In this document: positions 37,763 to 42,106 of the stretch, in pieces
Position numbering within the stretch: the first letter of the stretch is position 1
Layout of the letters: the number at the start of each line of letters is the position of its first letter
Program-made: the position numbers and the translations under genes
The notes under the pieces: model-generated
The model's input: only the letters and a program-made list of their open reading frames with translations
The model's database searches: none
What the model was told of the DNA's origin: nothing
Source of the DNA: Beijerinckiaceae bacterium
GTDB taxonomy: Bacteria; Pseudomonadota; Alphaproteobacteria; Rhizobiales; Beijerinckiaceae
Length of the DNA: 42,106 nt
Assembly (NCBI GenBank): GCA_006514895.1
Contig: VDMG01000290.1
Span: 1-42,106, forward strand
Direction of reading: 5' to 3'

Positions 37763-38508
37763 CGCAAGCTTCTCTGATGATTAAAGAGAAATTCCATGAC
37801 TTCGGCAGGATCGAGGAGTACCGGTCCAGGGGCTTGCCGCGGCCGGGCGACCATGACGACCGGCAAACCGAGAGTCCGCGCCGCGAGGAGTTTGGCGAAT
37901 GTCGCGTCGCCGCCGCTGTTCTTGGTCACGATCACTTCGATCGACTCTTCGCGCAGGAGCTTTTCCTCCGCCTCAAGCGTGAAGGGGCCGCGCCCCAGGA
38001 TGACGCGATGGCGCGGCAAGTTTGGCGGAGGCACGAGCGGCTCGATCGCGCGAACAAGATAAAAATGCTGCGGCGCCGCCGCGAAGGCCTCGATTTGCAG
38101 CCGCCCAATGGTCAAAAAGACGCGTTTGGGTTCATTCCCGAGCGCGGCGGCGGCGGCGGCCATATTGCCAACATCGATCCAGCGATCGGAGGCTTCGGGG
38201 TGCCAAGCAGGGCGCGACAGACATACGAGCGGAATCTTCGCGCGCGCTGCTGCAACGGCCGCATGGCACGGCATGTGTTCCGCGAAAGGATGCGTGGCAT
38301 CGACGAGCACATCGATGCGCTCGGTTTCGAGATAGGCTGCAAGCCCGTCCACGCCGCCAAAACCGCCGGTGCGATAGGGAATTTCTGGCGCCCGTGGCGC
38401 CTTGGTGCGGCCGGCGAAGGACAACACGGCGGAGATGCCGCTTTGTCCTGTGAGAAGGCTCGTGAGCTTGCCCGCCTCCAATGTCCCGCCAAGCACGAGA
38501 ACCCGCAT
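37729..38508 (-). CDS. cobK: Precorrin-6A reductase CobK
   Basis: NADPH-dependent reduction of precorrin-6A to precorrin-6B. Seen: MRVLVLGGTLEAGKL nucleotide-binding start, VLVDATHPFAEHM, SRPAWH, VFLTIGRLQIEAFA and VTKNSGGDATFAKL. 259 aa from the ATG at 38508; the longer open frame upstream has no similarity. It is transcribed against the rest of the operon, converging on cobJ with a 34-base overlap and divergent from cobL. Confidence 0.93.
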   Translation of the reverse strand: MRVLVLGGTLEAGKLTSLLTGQSGISAVLSFAGRTKAPRAPEIPYRTGGFGGVDGLAAYLETERIDVLVDATHPFAEHMPCHAAVAAARAKIPLVCLSRPAWHPEASDRWIDVGNMAAAAAALGNEPKRVFLTIGRLQIEAFAAAPQHFYLVRAIEPLVPPPNLPRHRVILGRGPFTLEAEEKLLREESIEVIVTKNSGGDATFAKLLAARTLGLPVVMVARPRQAPGPVLLDPAEVMEFLFNHQRSLRHRGTLTPRGV

Positions 38509-38570
38509 CGCTTGTCTCCCGAATTCCTGCTCTCGCCGCCAAGACCTCCACCACCAAGAACTCGACCGCA

Positions 38571-39791
38571 ATGACTTCGCCCTCTTGCGTAAAATGGCTG
38601 TCGCTGATCGGCATTGGCGAAGACGGCGTCCCAGCTCTCTCTCCTGCCGCGCGGAAACTACTCGCGCAAGCCCAATTGATCGTGGGCGGCGCTCGCCACC
38701 TTGCGCTTGCGGCTCCGCTCCCACCCCAAACCATGACTTGGCCCTCTCCCATTGCGGACGCTATTCCGCAAATTCTTGCGCGGCGGGGGTCGCCAGTCTG
38801 CGTCCTCGCTTCGGGCGATCCCTTCTTTTACGGAATCGGCAGCTTGCTTAGCGCGCATATTGGTCCAGATGAAATGCAATGCTTGCCGGCGCCTTCCGCT
38901 TTTAGCCTCGCGGCGGCAAGGCTCCACTGGAGCTTGCAAGATTGCTGCCTCGTTTCTCTGCATGGACGCGAATTCGAGCGGATCATTCCGGCGCTGCAAC
39001 CCGGCGCCAAAATCCTTAGTCTGTCGTGGGACGAGACGACTCCGCCACGCCTTGCAAAGCTCCTTTGCGAGAAAGGCCTAGGCCAATCGCGGATCACCGT
39101 GATGGAGGCGATGGGAGGACCAAGGGAGCGTGTGCGCGCCAGTACGGCTCAGGCCTTCAGCATGGAGGGAATCGATCCCCTGAATCTCGTCGCGATCGAA
39201 ATCGCCGCGACATCCCAATCGCAGATTCTCCCGGTCGCAAGCGGCCTAGCCGATAGCTGGTTTGAAACCGATGGCCAGCTGACCAAGCGCGAGGTTCGCG
39301 CCATTGCTCTGTCATCGCTGGCGCCGAGGCGTGGCGAGCTATTGTGGGATGTCGGTGCGGGCTCTGGATCGCTCGCGATCGAATGGCTGCTTTGCGACCC
39401 AGCCAATCGGGCGATCGCGATCGAGGCGCGGGCTGATCGCGCAAACCGCATCGCGCGCAATGCCTTGAGCCTCGGCGTCCCACATCTTGAAATCATCACC
39501 GGCACGGCGCCGGAGGTCTTCGCGAATCTGCCGCGGCCGCAGGCGATTTTCATCGGCGGCGGCGCAAGCAACAGCCATCTCCTCGACAAGGCTTTTGCCG
39601 CCCTGCCCAGCGGTGGAAGGCTCGCCGTCAATGCGGTAACCCTCGAAACGGAAGCGGAGCTTATTCGCCGGTTCGAGACACACGGTGGCGATCTGGTGCG
39701 GTTAGAGACCGCGCGCGCGGAACATCTCGGCTCGTTTCACGGCTGGCGTCCGGCCTTGCCGGTGACCCAATGGTCGATGACGAAGCTCTGA
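38571..39791 (+). CDS. cobL: Precorrin-6Y C5,15-methyltransferase (decarboxylating) CobL
   Basis: Two-domain enzyme that methylates C-5 and C-15 and decarboxylates the C-12 acetate. Seen: N-terminal CbiE-like domain (LSLIGIGEDGVPALSP, LASGDPFFYGIGSLL) and C-terminal CbiT-like Rossmann domain (LLWDVGAGSGSLAIEW, IFIGGGAS). The ATG at 38571 gives 406 aa; an ATG at 38481 would overlap cobK's 5' end. It may need its own promoter in the 62-base gap to cobK, unless the operon transcript reads through cobK in antisense. Confidence 0.93.
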   Translation: MTSPSCVKWLSLIGIGEDGVPALSPAARKLLAQAQLIVGGARHLALAAPLPPQTMTWPSPIADAIPQILARRGSPVCVLASGDPFFYGIGSLLSAHIGPDEMQCLPAPSAFSLAAARLHWSLQDCCLVSLHGREFERIIPALQPGAKILSLSWDETTPPRLAKLLCEKGLGQSRITVMEAMGGPRERVRASTAQAFSMEGIDPLNLVAIEIAATSQSQILPVASGLADSWFETDGQLTKREVRAIALSSLAPRRGELLWDVGAGSGSLAIEWLLCDPANRAIAIEARADRANRIARNALSLGVPHLEIITGTAPEVFANLPRPQAIFIGGGASNSHLLDKAFAALPSGGRLAVNAVTLETEAELIRRFETHGGDLVRLETARAEHLGSFHGWRPALPVTQWSMTKL

Positions 39792-39820
39792 TGGCAACGT
39801 GAGTTTGAAGCAGACAGCTT

Positions 39821-40372
39821 TCACATCGTTGGCATTGGCACACGCGGAGCGGCAAGCGCAGCGCGCAATTGCTCGATCTGGTGTTCCACCGGGCTTGGCG
39901 GCAGCTTCCCGTTTCCGCGCGCGTCTCGCGATTTATAGAACAGAAGGTCGAGATGGATGATGCGCGCCTGGAGGCGAAGGGATAGTCCGATGAGATCGCG
40001 CAGACGCGGCGGCAATTTGGCAAGAACGTCCTTGTTCGAGACAACATCCTGCTCGGACAATCGAATCCTACGTTTTTCGGTGGCAGCCTCGGCGCGGGTC
40101 AACTCGCCTTCGTTGACGGCGCGCTGGAGAAGCAGCCAAGACGCAGCCTGCATGAGTCTTGTCGTCAAACGCATGCTTTCCACCGCATAGGCGACCGCCG
40201 CCGGGCGCGGCAAGAGCTTCGCCTCCTCTCGGCCATCGCCGTCGAGGTAAGCCGCGGCCCGGCTCACCAGATCCATACCCTCCTGAAAAAGGGCTAGGAA
40301 TTGTTCGGACGCCGCCAGCTTCTCGCCGAAGAAGATGGTCTTATCCTCTTTTAAAAACGGCGTTTGACCCAT
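39821..40372 (-). CDS. DUF1465 family protein, RcdA-like (CtrA degradation adaptor)
   Basis: 183 aa, all-helical, with FFGEKLAASEQFLALFQEGMD at the start, a central basic helix VAYAVESMRLTTRLMQAASW and LPPRLRDLIGLSLRLQARII. This fits the alphaproteobacterial DUF1465 family, which includes Caulobacter RcdA, an adaptor that helps ClpXP degrade CtrA. The flexible C-terminal tail (after about 160) agrees with that. The ATG at 40372 begins the conserved part. A degenerate CtrA-type box lies 115 bases upstream. It is not connected to the neighbouring B12 or mercury genes. Confidence 0.72.
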   Translation of the reverse strand: MGQTPFLKEDKTIFFGEKLAASEQFLALFQEGMDLVSRAAAYLDGDGREEAKLLPRPAAVAYAVESMRLTTRLMQAASWLLLQRAVNEGELTRAEAATEKRRIRLSEQDVVSNKDVLAKLPPRLRDLIGLSLRLQARIIHLDLLFYKSRDARGNGKLPPSPVEHQIEQLRAALAAPRVPMPTM

Positions 40373-40486
40373 GATGTGCCTGTTTTTTTGCCGGGACCAG
40401 CCGGAAGTGGCCTTGCCGGTAAGCGGACCGCACGAGCGGTCATTTTTTGTATCATAGGCCAATTCGTTGCCGAGCGGGGTTTCAGC

Positions 40487-40502
40487 TTTAATTAGGATTA
40501 AC
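40487..40502. promoter_or_regulatory. Degenerate CtrA-type box upstream of the rcdA-like gene
   Basis: TTTA (40487-40490), seven bases, TTAAC (40498-40502) is one base off the CtrA consensus; read as TTAA-TTAA the spacer is six. It lies 115-130 bases before the rcdA-like start in a 188-base gap that otherwise holds nothing. In Caulobacter rcdA is CtrA-controlled, which makes the site plausible but unproven. Confidence 0.35.
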
Positions 40503-40560
40503 TTGCGGTTTGGGACTCTGCGACATGTCGCATTTTGGTAACGTCATGAGTGCCAGCTTC

Positions 40561-40995
40561 TCAGGGCATCCGGGGCGACGCGAGCATATCGAGAACCGGA
40601 CAGGCGGGTGCGGTGGTCTCCACAAGACATTGCTCTAAGGCGCTTGCGAGAAGTGCTTCCAGCTTGCGAAGATCAGCGATCTTTGCGCGAACTTCGCCGA
40701 GATGGGCTGCCGTCAGGATTTGAACCTCGGCGCAAGATGCCCGGCCGGGTTCGCTCAGGCCGAGCAAGTTACGAATTTCGTCAAGGCTAAACCCTAATTC
40801 TCGCGCGCGGCGGATAAAGATCAGCGTTCGCATTTGACTTGATCGATAAACCCGCCACCCGCCTTGCGTGCGCGGCGGAGGCGGCAGCATCTTGACCTTT
40901 TCATAGTAGCGAATGGTCTCGATATGCACACCAGTTCGGCGCGATAACTCACCTATCGAAAGATTCCCGATTCGCGCATCCGTGATGTCCGGCAT
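40561..40995 (-). CDS. merR: Mercury-responsive MerR regulator
   Basis: Dimeric regulator that represses, and on binding Hg(II) activates, the divergent mer genes by untwisting a long-spacer promoter. Seen: 144 aa with N-terminal winged helix (LSIGELSRRTGVHIETIRYY), a dimerisation helix, and Cys88, Cys123 and Cys132. Spacings of 35 and 9 residues equal those of Cys82, Cys117 and Cys126 of Tn501/Tn21 MerR, so mercury sensing is well supported. The ATG at 40995 begins the normal length; an ATG at 41037 would read through the promoter. Its operator is at 41007-41037. Confidence 0.92.
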   Translation of the reverse strand: MPDITDARIGNLSIGELSRRTGVHIETIRYYEKVKMLPPPPRTQGGWRVYRSSQMRTLIFIRRARELGFSLDEIRNLLGLSEPGRASCAEVQILTAAHLGEVRAKIADLRKLEALLASALEQCLVETTAPACPVLDMLASPRMP

Positions 40996-41006
40996 TAAAA
41001 TAACCC

Positions 41007-41037
41007 TTGTTTCTGTAGCTGCTACAGGATGCAGCAT
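41007..41037 (+). promoter_or_regulatory. MerR-type promoter/operator for merT
   Basis: TTGTTT (41007-41012) and CAGCAT (41032-41037) are spaced by 19 bases, the long spacing typical of MerR promoters, with the dyad CTGTAG-CTG-CTACAG (41013-41027) between them. merT starts 30 bases downstream with AAGGAAG as ribosome site. Confidence 0.75.
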
Positions 41038-41067
41038 GGACCAAAATCAATCAAGGAAGCCCTGTCG

Positions 41068-41490
41068 ATGAATGATTCGTCGATCGATTCTCGCTGCGAA
41101 CCGGGCCGGGCTCTAGCGGTGCCGGATGATACCGCGGCTAGCCGGACGCAAAAGCTCGTTGCCGCCGGCGGCATCCTCGGAGCGATCGCGGCCTCGTCGT
41201 GCTGCATAGCGCCTTTGGTGCTGTTTAGCTTAGGGAGCAGCGGCGCCTGGATCGGGAACCTCACGGCGCTTGCTCCCTATCAGCCCTATTTCATCGCGGC
41301 GACGCTTGCCTGCCTCGGACACGGATATTGGCTGGTTTACCGGCGCCAGAAGATCGCTTGCGCGGAAGGCGAGGTTTGCGCCCGGCCGCTGGCGAACTAT
41401 CTCGTCAAGACGGGCCTCGTCCTAGCAACCGTCCTCGTCGCGGGTGCGATTGGGCTGGACCTCATCGGCCCCTATCTTTTTAACCCTTGA
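41068..41490 (+). CDS. merT: Mercuric ion transport protein MerT
   Basis: Inner-membrane protein that brings Hg(II) into the cytoplasm for reduction or binding. Seen: 140 aa with three hydrophobic segments, the vicinal Cys45-Cys46 pair in the first helix (AASSCCIAPLVLFSLG) and a second Cys pair, Cys98 and Cys104, in the cytoplasmic loop (KIACAEGEVC), the family arrangement. AAGGAAG at 41053-41059 supports the ATG at 41068. merP follows closely. Confidence 0.9.
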   Translation: MNDSSIDSRCEPGRALAVPDDTAASRTQKLVAAGGILGAIAASSCCIAPLVLFSLGSSGAWIGNLTALAPYQPYFIAATLACLGHGYWLVYRRQKIACAEGEVCARPLANYLVKTGLVLATVLVAGAIGLDLIGPYLFNP

Positions 41491-41501
41491 AAGGACACCC
41501 A

Positions 41502-41786
41502 TTGATCAAATTGCTTACCATGGCTGCCTGTGGTCTTGGCCTCATCTTTCCGGCTTCCGCTTTCGCCGCCGAACAAACGGTAACGCTCGCGGTTCAGCAC
41601 ATGACCTGCACACTTTGCCCTCGCACCGTAAAGGCGAGTCTCCAGGCCGTGCCTGGCGTAACCAATGTCGTCGTGTCGTTCGAGGATAAGACGGCCGTGG
41701 TGACCTACGACGATAGCAAGGCGCAAGTGGATGCGCTCGTGAAGGCGACGACGAATGCGGGCTATCCTTCCGCGCCCAAGAGCTGA
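41502..41786 (+). CDS. merP: Periplasmic mercuric ion-binding protein MerP
   Basis: Binds Hg(II) in the periplasm and passes it to MerT. Seen: signal peptide ending FPASAFA before AEQ, then one heavy-metal-associated domain with metal site MTCTLC (Cys36, Cys39) and a ferredoxin-like fold. 94 aa. The start is uncertain: TTG at 41502 with AAAGGA (41490-41495) six bases upstream gives a complete signal peptide; ATG at 41520 gives a shorter one. It starts 11 bases after the merT stop. Confidence 0.88.
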   Translation: MIKLLTMAACGLGLIFPASAFAAEQTVTLAVQHMTCTLCPRTVKASLQAVPGVTNVVVSFEDKTAVVTYDDSKAQVDALVKATTNAGYPSAPKS

Positions 41787-41938
41787 ATGGCTTGCGCGGG
41801 CATCGGGACAAACTAGGGAAGATCATGAACGAGCGCTGCGCGCCAAGGGGAAACGGCAAGGCCTGCGGCCGCGCTTAGTCGTCACAATTTCACTGGGGAC
41901 AATCTCAAAATACTGATGTTTGTTTATCCGGCCGGGCC

Positions 41939-42106
41939 ATGATTCTTGAATCCGTCATCACTTGTCCGCATTGTACCACCGCGAAATCGGAGACCATGCC
42001 GACCAATGCGTGCCAGTTTTTCTATACATGCAGTGGCTGCGGCGCGACGCTGCGGCCTGAGCCTGGCGATTGTTGTGTGTTCTGTTCCTACGGCTCGGTT
42101 CCGTGC
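41939..42106 (+). CDS. GDCCVxC-type Cys-rich small protein, cut by window end
   Basis: 56 codons are visible with no stop before the end of the window. Cysteines occur in HC/CxxC-like arrangement (ITCPHC near residue 7-12, YTCSGCG) and the motif PGDCCVFCSYGSVPC ends the visible part. This matches the GDCCVxC small protein family, often found in mer-type clusters and sometimes a selenoprotein with Sec at one Cys. Here all positions visible are Cys codons. It follows merT-merP after 152 bases, where no gene is visible. The function is unknown; metal or redox binding is inferred from the cysteines. Confidence 0.75.
   Translation, partial: MILESVITCPHCTTAKSETMPTNACQFFYTCSGCGATLRPEPGDCCVFCSYGSVPC

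Noticed and set aside
41825-41878. 17-codon open frame with a GGGA site between merP and the last gene
   Set aside because: Too short and without similarity; could be a remnant but cannot be supported.
1-42106. CRISPR arrays, tRNA, rRNA, transposases or prophage genes
   Set aside because: Scanned for regularly spaced repeats, T-loop-like GTTCGAATC motifs and mobile-element proteins; none seen.

Overview
The window is GC-rich chromosomal DNA from an alphaproteobacterium, most likely Hyphomicrobiales and possibly Beijerinckiaceae (inference from gene content). Pointers are the rpsT-dnaA arrangement, three-gene pntAA-pntAB-pntB next to the tiny aa3-oxidase subunit IV, an RcdA-like DUF1465 protein, the aerobic (CobG-type) B12 genes, a CtrA-type box with an embedded GANTC site, and Rhizobiales-style palindromic repeats.

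Layout. 1-5 kb: rarA and a trehalose synthase-maltokinase fusion. 5.4-9.4 kb: an origin-proximal block, rpsT, a 930-bp intergenic region, dnaA, ruvC and ruvA. 9.4-15 kb: tsaD divergent from hemC, an EF-G-like GTPase, a parS-like site inside a long hairpin, and an RluD-type pseudouridine synthase, followed by a palindromic repeat. 15.2-20.1 kb (minus strand): UbiB/ABC1 kinase-like protein, aa3 oxidase subunit IV and the proton-translocating transhydrogenase. 20.5-29.4 kb: an accessory, decaying region with an AT-richer exostosin-like gene, an ABC-F ATPase with two frameshifts, an AcpS-like protein with a membrane tail and replaced metal ligands, a TonB-dependent receptor with one frameshift, a NarX-like histidine kinase with at least three frameshifts, and an intact NarL-type response regulator. 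29.5-39.8 kb: a cobalamin riboswitch followed by cobW-cobN-cobG-cobH-cobI-cobJ, with cobK convergent and cobL after it. 39.8-42.1 kb: an RcdA-like protein and a mercury module (merR divergent from merT-merP, then a GDCCVxC-type small protein cut by the window end).

How the parts work together. DnaA, the CtrA/GANTC site, the parS-like site and RcdA are all parts one expects in alphaproteobacterial cell-cycle control near the origin. The cob genes form a tightly coupled operon (ATGA overlaps) for corrin-ring synthesis, probably switched off by adenosylcobalamin through the riboswitch. MerR has the exact Cys spacing of mercury sensors and a 19-bp-spacer promoter with a dyad in front of merT.

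The best candidates for follow-up are the parS-like hairpin (13836-13879), the CtrA/GANTC/palindrome cluster upstream of dnaA (6042-6083), the concentration of frameshifts between 21.8 and 28.8 kb, and the AcpS-like membrane protein. I see no CRISPR array, tRNA, rRNA, transposase or prophage gene.
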